Origin: Pseudomonadota bacterium
GTDB taxonomy: Bacteria > Pseudomonadota > Alphaproteobacteria > Rhizobiales > Xanthobacteraceae
Reading direction: 5' to 3'
Length of the DNA stretch: 64,000 nt
Assembly: GCA_023386885.1 (NCBI GenBank)
Contig: JAEWIX010000040.1
Location: 1 to 64,000, forward strand
Below the pieces are notes generated by a model. That model made no database searches. It was given only the letters and a program-made list of their open reading frames with translations, and was not told where the DNA came from. Shown piece after piece: positions 17,824-25,150 of this stretch; position 1 is the stretch's first letter; every line of letters begins with the position of its first letter. Both the position numbers and the translations under genes were made by a program.

Positions 17824-19431
17824 TCACATCCGAAGCACGCCGACGCGCGTTTCCTTGGGCGGCAACCGGCCGGCGAGGTCGAGCAAAAGTGCCATCACGT
17901 TGCGGGTTTCCAGCGGATCGATCACCATGTCGCACCAGATGTTGCGTGCGAAATTGTAGGCGTTGGCGAAATCCTCGAACTGCTGGCGCACCGGCGCGCG
18001 ATAGGCTTCGCGTTCCTCCTCGCTCCAACTCGTCCCTTCACGCTTGTGCACTTCGTCCCGCACCATGGCGAGCGTGTTCGCAGCCTGATCCGGACCCATG
18101 ATGGCGGAGCGGCCGTTCGGCCACATCATCATGGCATTGGGCTTCATCGGGCGGCCGCACATCGACATGTAGCCGGCGCCGTAGGAATTGCCGATGATCA
18201 GCGTGTATTTCGGCACGTCGGCGCTGGCCATCGCGGTAATCATCTTGGCGCCGTGCTTGGAGATGCCGCCTTCTTCCGCTTCGCGGCCGACCATGAAGCC
18301 GGTGACGTCCGCCATGAACAGCAGCGGAATGCCGCGCTTGCAGCACAGGTCGATGAAGTGCGTCGCCTTCAACGCGCTTTCGGAAAACAAGACGCCGTTG
18401 TTGCAGACGATGCCGATCTCGAAGCCCATGATGCGGGCGAAACCAGTAATCAGCGTATCGCCGTAGAGCGGCTTGAATTCGTGAAACTCGCTGCCGTCCA
18501 CCAGCCGCGCGATAATGTCGCGGTTGTTGGTCGGTACGCGCGGATCGGCGCTGATGAGGCCGTAGATGTCACGCGGATCGAAACGCGGTGGCCGTGGCTC
18601 CGCCACCTGCCAGCGTTGCTGCGGAATGTCGCCGAGATTGGCGACGATGTCGCGGGTGATGGCAATGGCGTGGCTGTCGTTCTCGGCGAGGTGATCGGTG
18701 ACGCCGCTGATGCGGCTGTGCATTTCGCCGCCGCCCAACTCCTCGACTCCGACTTCTTCCTTGGTCGCGGCGTAGACGAGTTGTGGCCCGCCAAGGAACA
18801 TTGCCCCCTGATTGCGCACGATCACGGTCTCGTCGCACAGCGCCGGCATGTAGGCGCCACCGGCGGTAGAGGGGCCGTGCACGATGGCGATCTGCGGGAT
18901 GCCTTCGCCGGACATGCGGATCTGGTTATAGAAGATCGAGCCGAACTGGCCTTCATCGGGGAAGATGCCGGGCTGATCCGGCAGGTTGGCGCCGCCGGAT
19001 TGCACCAGCGTGATGCAGGGCAGGCGATGCTTCCAGGCGAAGTGCTGGGCGCGGACGTGCTTCTTGCAAGTGATGCCGTAATAGGTGCCGCCCTTCACGG
19101 TGGCATCGTTGGCGATGATCATGCACGGACGGCCGGAGACAATGCCGACGCCGGTAATGATGCTGGCGCCGGGCGGCACGCCTTCATGCATGCCTTCGCC
19201 GGCCAATTGGCTGAACTCGAGAAACGGCGAACCGGGGTCCATCAGTGCGGCAATGCGCTCGCGTGGCAACAGTTGCTTGCGCTCCTTGTGCAGCTTTCGG
19301 GCCCGCTCTGGCCCGCCCAGCATGGCGGCGGCGCGCCGCCGCTGCAGATCGGCGATTCGCTCGCGATAAGCGCTTTCGTTGCGGCGATATTCATCGCTGC
19401 TGCTCGAGATGTCCGATTTCATCACAGCCAT
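17824..19431 (-). CDS. Acyl-CoA carboxylase carboxyltransferase beta subunit (first copy)
   Basis: 535 residues with N- and C-terminal crotonase-like carboxyltransferase domains. Seen are LPRERIAALMDPGSPFLE, the first-half oxyanion loop HGPSTAGGAYMPA and the second-half NSYGAGYMSMCGR. It moves the carboxyl group from biotin to an acyl-CoA. The length and the GGTYYGITCKKHVRAQ segment fit the methylcrotonyl/geranyl-CoA branch better than propionyl-CoA carboxylase, where about 510 residues are usual. It starts 12 bases after the acyl-CoA dehydrogenase gene and precedes the biotin subunit by 18. Confidence 0.92.
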   Translation of the reverse strand: MAVMKSDISSSSDEYRRNESAYRERIADLQRRRAAAMLGGPERARKLHKERKQLLPRERIAALMDPGSPFLEFSQLAGEGMHEGVPPGASIITGVGIVSGRPCMIIANDATVKGGTYYGITCKKHVRAQHFAWKHRLPCITLVQSGGANLPDQPGIFPDEGQFGSIFYNQIRMSGEGIPQIAIVHGPSTAGGAYMPALCDETVIVRNQGAMFLGGPQLVYAATKEEVGVEELGGGEMHSRISGVTDHLAENDSHAIAITRDIVANLGDIPQQRWQVAEPRPPRFDPRDIYGLISADPRVPTNNRDIIARLVDGSEFHEFKPLYGDTLITGFARIMGFEIGIVCNNGVLFSESALKATHFIDLCCKRGIPLLFMADVTGFMVGREAEEGGISKHGAKMITAMASADVPKYTLIIGNSYGAGYMSMCGRPMKPNAMMMWPNGRSAIMGPDQAANTLAMVRDEVHKREGTSWSEEEREAYRAPVRQQFEDFANAYNFARNIWCDMVIDPLETRNVMALLLDLAGRLPPKETRVGVLRM

Positions 19432-19443
19432 TGCGGCAGGATC

Positions 19444-20607
19444 CTAATAGCTGCGCGGCAAGCCCATAACGCGCTCGCCGATATAGTTGAGAATCATTTC
19501 GCGGTTGAGCGGCGCGGTCTTCAACAACCGCACCAGCGGATAGATGTCGAAGATGCCGTATTCCTTGGTAAAGCCGTTGCCGCCGAAGCATTGCAGCGCG
19601 GTGTCCACCGCCTTGGTGCCGGCATCGGCGGCGGCGAGCTTGGCCATGTTGGAGAATTCGCCGGCCTCGCGGCCCTGATCGTAAATCCATGCCGCTTTCA
19701 GCGTCATCAGCGACGCCATTTCGACGTCGGTGTAAGCGCTGGCGAGCGGGTGTTGCAGGCCCTGATAAGCGCCGATCGGCGTGTTGTTGAACACCTTGCG
19801 GTCGCTGGCGTACTCCACCGCGCGGTTGAGCGCGTAGCGGCCGAGCCCGCAGCAGATCGAGCCGACCAGGATGCGTTCTGGATTGAGACTGTTGAACAGG
19901 ATTCCGAAACCCTGATCGATCTCGCCGATCGCATCTTCCGGCCCGAGATCGACATCGTCGAAGAACAGTTGCCATTGGGTTTCCGGGGCGGGGATGCTCA
20001 CCGGAATGTATTGCTTGCTGACGCCCTTGGCCTTGAGATCGACGACGAACAATGTGAAGCCATCGGTCTTCCGCTTCACTTCGGTGTGCGGAATGGTGCG
20101 CGTCACCACCAGTGCATAATCGGATCCGTCGGCGTCGGTGATGAAGGTCTTCTGACCGTTCAATGAGAAGCGGTTGCCGTTGCGTTTCGCCACCGACGTG
20201 ATGCGCATCGAATTGGTGCCGGCATCGGGCTCGGTGATCGCGAAGCAGAACCGGGTCTTGCCCGCGCAGGCGTCGGGCAGGAAACGCTGCTTCTGCGCCT
20301 CGGTACCATACTTGGCGATCAGGCCGAGGCTCATGGTCGCGCCGACCACGAGATTGAGCAGCGGAATGCCGTTGTTGGAAAGCCCCTCGAGGAACAGGTG
20401 CATTTCGGTCATGCCCTGACCGGCGCCACCATATTCCTCCGGCACCATCATGCCGACAAAGCCGTCCAACGCGACCTTCCGATAGAGCGCGGCGGGAAAC
20501 TCGTGCTTCTCCGCGCAGTCGAGCCAGTAGCGGCGATCGTACTGCTTGGCGACGCTGTTGCCGTAATCGAGAATTTGCTGCTGTTCGGTGGTGAGGTCGA
20601 AATCCAT
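19444..20607 (-). CDS. Acyl-CoA dehydrogenase, first gene of the carboxylase operon
   Basis: 387 residues from the ATG at 20607; a longer in-frame start would cover the operators at 20663-20696. The flavin-binding AITEPDAGTNSMRI motif and the C-terminal fold FGGNGFTKEYG are seen. The usual EGT motif with its catalytic Glu is absent (the region reads APLNREMILNYI), but Glu occurs in NPERILVGS, the position of the base in isovaleryl-CoA dehydrogenase. It would introduce the 2,3 double bond needed before carboxylation. First gene of a five-gene operon (dehydrogenase, transferase, biotin subunit, hydratase, hydrolase). Confidence 0.9.
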   Translation of the reverse strand: MDFDLTTEQQQILDYGNSVAKQYDRRYWLDCAEKHEFPAALYRKVALDGFVGMMVPEEYGGAGQGMTEMHLFLEGLSNNGIPLLNLVVGATMSLGLIAKYGTEAQKQRFLPDACAGKTRFCFAITEPDAGTNSMRITSVAKRNGNRFSLNGQKTFITDADGSDYALVVTRTIPHTEVKRKTDGFTLFVVDLKAKGVSKQYIPVSIPAPETQWQLFFDDVDLGPEDAIGEIDQGFGILFNSLNPERILVGSICCGLGRYALNRAVEYASDRKVFNNTPIGAYQGLQHPLASAYTDVEMASLMTLKAAWIYDQGREAGEFSNMAKLAAADAGTKAVDTALQCFGGNGFTKEYGIFDIYPLVRLLKTAPLNREMILNYIGERVMGLPRSY

Positions 20608-20662
20608 GGGCAGGTTCCGGTGAAGGCGGCGCGAGCTTAGGGACAAGCCCCGGCCGTTGCAA

Positions 20663-20678
20663 TCTAACAGGTGTTCAA
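20663..20678. promoter_or_regulatory. TCTAACA-type operator, upstream copy of a tandem pair
   Basis: TCTAACA-GG-TGTTCAA: the left arm is perfect and the right arm has two changes. Its centre is 18 bp from that of the next site, so two dimers could bind on nearly the same DNA face. It lies between the dehydrogenase start and the DUF35 gene. Confidence 0.75.
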
Positions 20679-20680
20679 AA

Positions 20681-20696
20681 TCTAACAACTGTTAGA
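20681..20696. promoter_or_regulatory. TCTAACA-type operator, perfect palindrome
   Basis: TCTAACA-AC-TGTTAGA, with perfect 7-bp arms. It lies 74 bp before the start codon of the acyl-CoA dehydrogenase operon. The same palindrome recurs at 24052, 27184, 29185 and 32211, always in front of acyl-CoA genes. A TetR-family dimer is the expected type of binder; the gene at 33201-33953 is the candidate. Confidence 0.85.
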
Positions 20697-20747
20697 ATTA
20701 TGCCCAAACGTCTTTTGGGCTCACTTGCGTCGAGTGGCTAGTGGGGA

Positions 20748-21167
20748 TCAGACCCGCTTGAACCGCGGCAGAGCGATAGCGTCCGAGACCGGTTCGCAGA
20801 CCAGCACGACATCCATGTCGAACGTCACCTCGTCCGGTTTTCCGCCGGTATAGGTCGAGATCATCCGCGGGCCTTCGGCCAGTTCCACCAGCAGCACGGC
20901 ATAGGGCACGTCGTTCTTGAAAGCCGGACCGGGCGCGCGATGGACGACGCTGAAGGAATGCACCTTGCCCCGCCCGCTGGCCGGGCGATGCGTCAGGTTC
21001 TCGCCGCTGCAATGGCGGCAGAAACCCTGCTGATAGAACTGCACGTTGCCGCAATCGTCGCAATGCTGCAGCAAAAGCTGGCCGTCGCGCAAGCCGCGCC
21101 ACAGCGCGGCGGTATCGGCGTCGGGCGAGGGAAGCGGCTTACGGGCAGCGTCTTCGAGCGAGATCAC
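20748..21167 (-). CDS. DUF35 OB-fold, zinc-ribbon acyl-CoA-associated protein
   Basis: 139 residues with a GTG start whose GTGA overlaps the stop of the thiolase-fold gene. The rubredoxin-like zinc ribbon has cysteines 36, 39, 50 and 53 (CDDCG and CRHCS), followed by an OB-fold (GRGKVHSFSVVHR). Such proteins form complexes with thiolase-fold partners; the known examples (ChsH2 with Ltp2 in steroid side-chain breakdown) work as retro-aldolases. The overlapping genes make this partnership here very likely. I have set the start at GTG because the longer frame runs back through the thiolase gene. Confidence 0.88.
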   Translation of the reverse strand: MISLEDAARKPLPSPDADTAALWRGLRDGQLLLQHCDDCGNVQFYQQGFCRHCSGENLTHRPASGRGKVHSFSVVHRAPGPAFKNDVPYAVLLVELAEGPRMISTYTGGKPDEVTFDMDVVLVCEPVSDAIALPRFKRV

Positions 21168-22369
21168 AGCGTGTTCTCCGTGCCGAGAATGGTAGTGGCG
21201 TTGGTGGCGAAACCGGCGCCGAGGCTGTGCACGAGGCCCAATTCGGCGCCCGCGACTTGCCGTTCGCCGCATTCGCCGCGCAGTTGCGCGACCACCTCGT
21301 GGAAATGGAACAGCGAGCCGGGAATGCCGGAATGCGCGAAGGACAGCAGCCCGCCATGGGTGTTGGAGGGGATTTGCCCGCCATAGGTCATCTGGCCATC
21401 GGCGACAAAACGGCCGCCTTCGCCCTTGGGGCAGAAGCCGAGATCTTCCAGCATCATGATGACGGTGCCGGTGAAGCAATCGTAGACGCCGGCGGTGTCC
21501 ATGTCCTTCGGGCCGTAGCCCGCCATGGCATAGGCTTTGCCGCTCGATTGCACCGCGCCGGTGGTGGTGAGCGAGGGCATCAGGAAGATATGTTCGTGGG
21601 TGTAGCACTCGCCGCCGCCGAGAATGTAGACCGGCTTTTCGATGCCGAGCGCCTGCGCGCGCTCCGCTGAGGTGAGGACAAAGGCCGCGCCGCCGTCGGA
21701 GATCAGCGAACAGTCGAGCTTGCGATAAGGCGTCGTCACCATCTTCGAGTTGAGCACATCCTCGACCGTGATCGGCGCGGTCTGCTGCGCGCCAGGCGTG
21801 CGCGCGGCGTGCTGGCGCTGCGTCACCGCCACCTGCGCCAGTTGCTCCGGCGTGGTGCCGAATTCCTTCATGTGTCGATGCGCGGTCATCGCGAAGGTGT
21901 TGGCGACCGGAATGCCGAAGGGCATCTCGTATTGCTGGTCGCGACTTTCGGTGAGCGAGCGCAGCGCCAGTTCGGGCGTGAGACCCGAGAGCAGGCTGTC
22001 GCCGCCGACCACCAGTACGGTTTCGGCCAAGCCGCCATGGATCGCCGCCGCCGCGATGTTGAACATGGTCGCGGCGGTCGCACCCGAGACCTGCAACGTG
22101 TTGGAGAAGGTCGGTTGCACGCCGAAATATTCGCTGAAGGCGACGCTGAAACGGTGAAACTGCGCGGCCATCGCCGGGCTTGCCAGCACGCCGTCGATCT
22201 CACTCTTTTGCATGCCGGCATCGGCCAGCGCCTGCTTCGCGGCGGCGGCGGCGAGCCACAGCGGGCTGCGGCCCGGCACCTTGCCGACCGGCGACAGCCC
22301 GATGCCGACGATGGCAACCTGTCCGCGCAACGAATTCTTGTGGCCGGCGATGGCCGCAGCCTTGGTCAT
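21164..22369 (-). CDS. Thiolase-fold (SCP-x/Ltp type) protein lacking the nucleophilic cysteine
   Basis: 401 residues. The fold is that of the thiolase superfamily: GIGLSPVGKVPGRS at the N-terminus, an NTLQVSGATAATMF helix, FAHSGIPGS and a C-terminal GLVHSLGAGFATN. The active-site Cys of thiolases (CxSG) is replaced by Gln (QVSG), so classical thiolysis is unlikely. Together with the overlapping DUF35 gene this matches Ltp2-type lipid-transfer/aldolase pairs, which cleave a beta-hydroxyacyl-CoA by a retro-aldol step. It follows the acyl-CoA ligase gene by eight bases and has an AGGAGA site. Confidence 0.85.
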   Translation of the reverse strand: MTKAAAIAGHKNSLRGQVAIVGIGLSPVGKVPGRSPLWLAAAAAKQALADAGMQKSEIDGVLASPAMAAQFHRFSVAFSEYFGVQPTFSNTLQVSGATAATMFNIAAAAIHGGLAETVLVVGGDSLLSGLTPELALRSLTESRDQQYEMPFGIPVANTFAMTAHRHMKEFGTTPEQLAQVAVTQRQHAARTPGAQQTAPITVEDVLNSKMVTTPYRKLDCSLISDGGAAFVLTSAERAQALGIEKPVYILGGGECYTHEHIFLMPSLTTTGAVQSSGKAYAMAGYGPKDMDTAGVYDCFTGTVIMMLEDLGFCPKGEGGRFVADGQMTYGGQIPSNTHGGLLSFAHSGIPGSLFHFHEVVAQLRGECGERQVAGAELGLVHSLGAGFATNATTILGTENTL

Positions 22370-22377
22370 GAAATCTC

Positions 22378-23934
22378 CTATGTCGCGGCGGCGGAAGCGG
22401 TTTGCGTCAGCCGCGCCTCAAGCTCGTGCCGCTGCACCTTGCCGCTGGTCGAGCGTGGGAAGTCCGCGAAGTCGATGAAATGGAACTGTCGCGGGCATTT
22501 GTAGCCGGCGAGATCGCGCCGGCACATCGCGGTCAATTCGGTTTCGTCGAGGCTGTCGTCGCGGCGAGCGATGAACGCCACCGGCACCTCGCCCCACTTG
22601 GCGTCCTTGGTGCGCACCACGGCGGCTTCGGTGACGCGCGAATCCGTCATCAGTACGCGTTCGATCTCGGCCGGATAGACGTTCTCGCCGCCGGATTTGA
22701 TCATGTATTTGGCGCGATCGACGAAATCGAGCGTGCCGTCGGCGTTGCGGCGAAATACGTCGCCCATGTGAAACCAGCCGCCGCGAAAATCGCGCGCGTT
22801 GGTCTCGTCCGCCTGCCAGTAGCCGGAGAACAGCGTGGGGCCGCGCATGGCGAGTTCGCCGGGCTGGCCTATCGCCACTTCATTGTCGTCGGGATCGACC
22901 AGCTTGATCTCGCAGAAACTGCTTTGCTGTTTCGACAGCCTTGCGGGTATGTCCCCGATCGCGATGAGGTTGGTGCTGGCCGGCGGCAGGCCGGTCTCGG
23001 TAGACCCGAAGCTATTGATGTAGGGCGCCTGCAAAAGCTGCGTGATGTCGGCGATCGCCTGCGGCGGCACCAGGTCGGCCATCGCGCCGCAGGTGCGGAT
23101 ACCCTTCACGGTGACGGGATTGGCGCGGAATCCCTCGACAAGAGCCTCGACCATACCGGGGATCAGCACGAACCAGCCGATGCGGTAGCGCGCGGCGGCG
23201 GACAGCAGCGGCGCGACCTGGAAGCCGTCGACCACGATCACGGTGCCGCCGCGCAACAGTGTGGCAATCGCGTGGTCGGTCGAAGCCATGTGGAACAACG
23301 GCGCCCAGGCGACAAAGGATTCATCGTGCGCGATGTTGAGTTCGGATGAGAACACCAGCGCGCGCGCCATCATCGCGCGATGCGAGATCACCGCGCCTTT
23401 CGGCAGGCCAGTGGTGCCGCTGGTGTAGAGAATGACGAGACCGTCCTCCGCCTCAGCCGCGATCGACGATGGGACGCCGGTCTGCGCTTGCAATGCCTTT
23501 TCGTAATCGGTGCCGAGCGTCACGACGTCGCGGACCGAGAGCGCGCCGTCCAGCGGCGCGGCCAACTCCGCTTCCGCGATCAGTAGTTTTGGCGAAACAA
23601 GTTCGATGCAGTAGACCAATTCGCGCTTCGACAGTCGCCAGTTCAGGCAGGCGGTGATGACGCCGAGTTGCCCGGCCGCGAGTTCGATCTCGAGATACTC
23701 TGGGCGGTTGCGCGACAATAATGCGACACGGTCGCCGCGCTTGAGTCCACGCGCGGCCAGCATCGCGCTTGCGCGGTTCACCCGATCGTTCAGTTCGCCG
23801 TAGCTGACGACTCGGTCGCCATATTCGATGGCGGGAGCGGCCGGCTGGATCGCGGCGCGAGCGCGGAACAGGCTACCGACCGTCGAACTGGTGCCGGCGG
23901 CCGTCGTCGGCGAATCTTGTCGCTCGCTTTGCAT
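22378..23934 (-). CDS. AMP-dependent acyl-CoA ligase, first gene of ligase / aldolase operon
   Basis: 518 residues, GGAGG five bases before the ATG. The ATP loop YTSGTTGLPKG lies at about residues 170-180, and the FGSTETG motif, HMGDVFRRNADG and the IKSGGENVYPAEIE hinge follow. The ANL-superfamily enzyme would activate a medium or branched acid to its CoA ester. It leads a three-gene operon with the thiolase-fold and DUF35 genes, and is divergent from a crotonase gene across the operator at 24052. Confidence 0.9.
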   Translation of the reverse strand: MQSERQDSPTTAAGTSSTVGSLFRARAAIQPAAPAIEYGDRVVSYGELNDRVNRASAMLAARGLKRGDRVALLSRNRPEYLEIELAAGQLGVITACLNWRLSKRELVYCIELVSPKLLIAEAELAAPLDGALSVRDVVTLGTDYEKALQAQTGVPSSIAAEAEDGLVILYTSGTTGLPKGAVISHRAMMARALVFSSELNIAHDESFVAWAPLFHMASTDHAIATLLRGGTVIVVDGFQVAPLLSAAARYRIGWFVLIPGMVEALVEGFRANPVTVKGIRTCGAMADLVPPQAIADITQLLQAPYINSFGSTETGLPPASTNLIAIGDIPARLSKQQSSFCEIKLVDPDDNEVAIGQPGELAMRGPTLFSGYWQADETNARDFRGGWFHMGDVFRRNADGTLDFVDRAKYMIKSGGENVYPAEIERVLMTDSRVTEAAVVRTKDAKWGEVPVAFIARRDDSLDETELTAMCRRDLAGYKCPRQFHFIDFADFPRSTSGKVQRHELEARLTQTASAAAT

Positions 23935-24051
23935 GTGGTCCTCCGCGATCGGAGTGTCGCTTCAACGGCGCCACGTCCGTCGTTCCATCGTATCTTGTTA
24001 TTGCATCTCGGCAAGTCGGCGCTTGCGGTGCGAGACAATCCCACCTAAAAT

Positions 24052-24067
24052 TCTAACATCTGTTCGA
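24052..24067. promoter_or_regulatory. TCTAACA-type operator in divergent ligase / crotonase promoter region
   Basis: TCTAACA-TC-TGTTCGA: perfect left arm, one change in the right arm. It lies 118 bp from the ligase start (minus strand) and 116 bp from the crotonase start (plus strand), so one site could control both directions. The rest of 23935-24182 shows no other feature. Confidence 0.8.
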
Positions 24068-24182
24068 AAAATTTCCATAGCTGGTTGCGCGGCGAAAGGG
24101 ACTCTTAGTTCCGGGGCGTGGATCAGTATAGGATGAGTATCGCAGGCACGCCAAACAGGCCGTTGAAAACGAGGAAGCGAAG

Positions 24183-24992
24183 ATGTCGGACCGCTATGCT
24201 GCCTATACCAAGTTGAAGCTTGATTATCCTTCGAAGCGGATTCTTCGGATCACCTTCGATCGGCCGGAAACCTACAATTCGGTGGATGCGGAGACTCATA
24301 CCCAACTCACGCACATCTGGCGCGACATCAACGACGATCCGGATATCAATGCGGTGATCGTGACCGGCGCAGGCAAGGCGTTTTCCGCCGGCGGGGATTT
24401 CGAACTGATCAAGAGCATTCTCGACAATCCGGTCGCGCGTATGTCGACCTGGAAGGAGGCCAAGGATCTCGTTTACAACGTCATCAACTGCAACAAGCCG
24501 ATCATTTCGGCTATCAACGGCGTCGCGGTGGGCGCCGGGCTGGTCGTCGGCATTCTTGCGGACGTGTCGATCTGCGGCAAATCCGCCAAGATCGTCGACG
24601 GCCACACGCGACTCGGCGTGGCGGCAGGGGACGTCGCCTGTATCATCTGGCCGCTGCTGTGCGGGCTTGCCAAGGCGAAATATTATCTGCTCACCTGCAA
24701 GCCGCTGTCGGGCGAGGAAGCCGAGCGCATCGGACTGGTCTCGTTGTGCGTCGAGGATGCCGAGTTGCAGAAGATCGCGCTGGAAACCGCGGAAGACCTC
24801 GCCACCGGTGCGCAGAGTGCGATCCGCTGGACCAAGTATTCGCTCAACAACTGGCTGCGCGTGAACGGACCGCTGTTCGACACCTCGACGGCGCTGGAAA
24901 TCCTCGGCTTTACCGGGCTCGAGGCGCGTGAGGGGTTGGCCTCGCATCTGGAGAAGCGCAAACCCTCGTTCCCGCCGGAATGCCCGATTTAG
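24183..24992 (+). CDS. Crotonase-family protein lacking both hydratase glutamates
   Basis: 269 residues, GAGGAA six bases upstream of the ATG. The fold is clear ([35 protein letters not shown]). The two catalytic Glu positions of enoyl-CoA hydratase are changed: the first is Val in [12 protein letters not shown], the second falls in [12 protein letters not shown], where no Glu is present. An Asp follows in AAGDVA. This argues against simple hydration and for isomerase, hydrolase or ring-opening chemistry, which the superfamily also performs. It is transcribed from the operator region shared with the ligase operon. Confidence 0.85.
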   Translation: MSDRYAAYTKLKLDYPSKRILRITFDRPETYNSVDAETHTQLTHIWRDINDDPDINAVIVTGAGKAFSAGGDFELIKSILDNPVARMSTWKEAKDLVYNVINCNKPIISAINGVAVGAGLVVGILADVSICGKSAKIVDGHTRLGVAAGDVACIIWPLLCGLAKAKYYLLTCKPLSGEEAERIGLVSLCVEDAELQKIALETAEDLATGAQSAIRWTKYSLNNWLRVNGPLFDTSTALEILGFTGLEAREGLASHLEKRKPSFPPECPI

Positions 24993-25000
24993 GGCAACAG

Positions 25001-25131
25001 TCGCGTCATTGCGAGCGAAGCAATCCAGTTCTTTCTTCGTCATGGCCGGGCTTGTCCCGGCCATCCACGCCTTTCTTGCTGCAACGTCGTCAAGACGTAG
25101 ATGGCCGGAATTAATCCGGCCATGACGACGG
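25001..25131. repeat. Composite REP-like intergenic element
   Basis: Three parts in a row: a CATTGCGAGCGAAGCAATCC block (25008-25027); the palindrome ATGGCCGGG / CCCGGCCAT (25042-25064); and the palindrome ATGGCCGGA / TCCGGCCAT (25101-25123). The two palindromes face each other, with CGTCATGG on one outer edge and CCATGACG on the other, so the whole could fold as a large cruciform. It lies between converging genes (crotonase and ligase) and may add transcription termination. Confidence 0.85.
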
Positions 25132-25150
25132 ATGGCTTGTCGTCGAGCGA

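Noticed and set aside
15808..19431. Naming the first carboxylase a propionyl-CoA carboxylase
   Set aside because: The beta subunit length and neighbouring dehydrogenase and hydratase fit the methylcrotonyl/geranyl-CoA type better; the exact substrate cannot be assigned.
16369..20166. A 1265-codon open frame on the plus strand
   Set aside because: It runs antisense through the carboxylase and dehydrogenase genes; the minus-strand products have complete catalytic motifs, while this frame has none. Long antisense frames are normal in GC-rich DNA.
21164..22369. Calling this gene acetyl-CoA acetyltransferase
   Set aside because: The nucleophilic Cys is replaced by Gln and a DUF35 gene overlaps it, so thiolysis is not supported.
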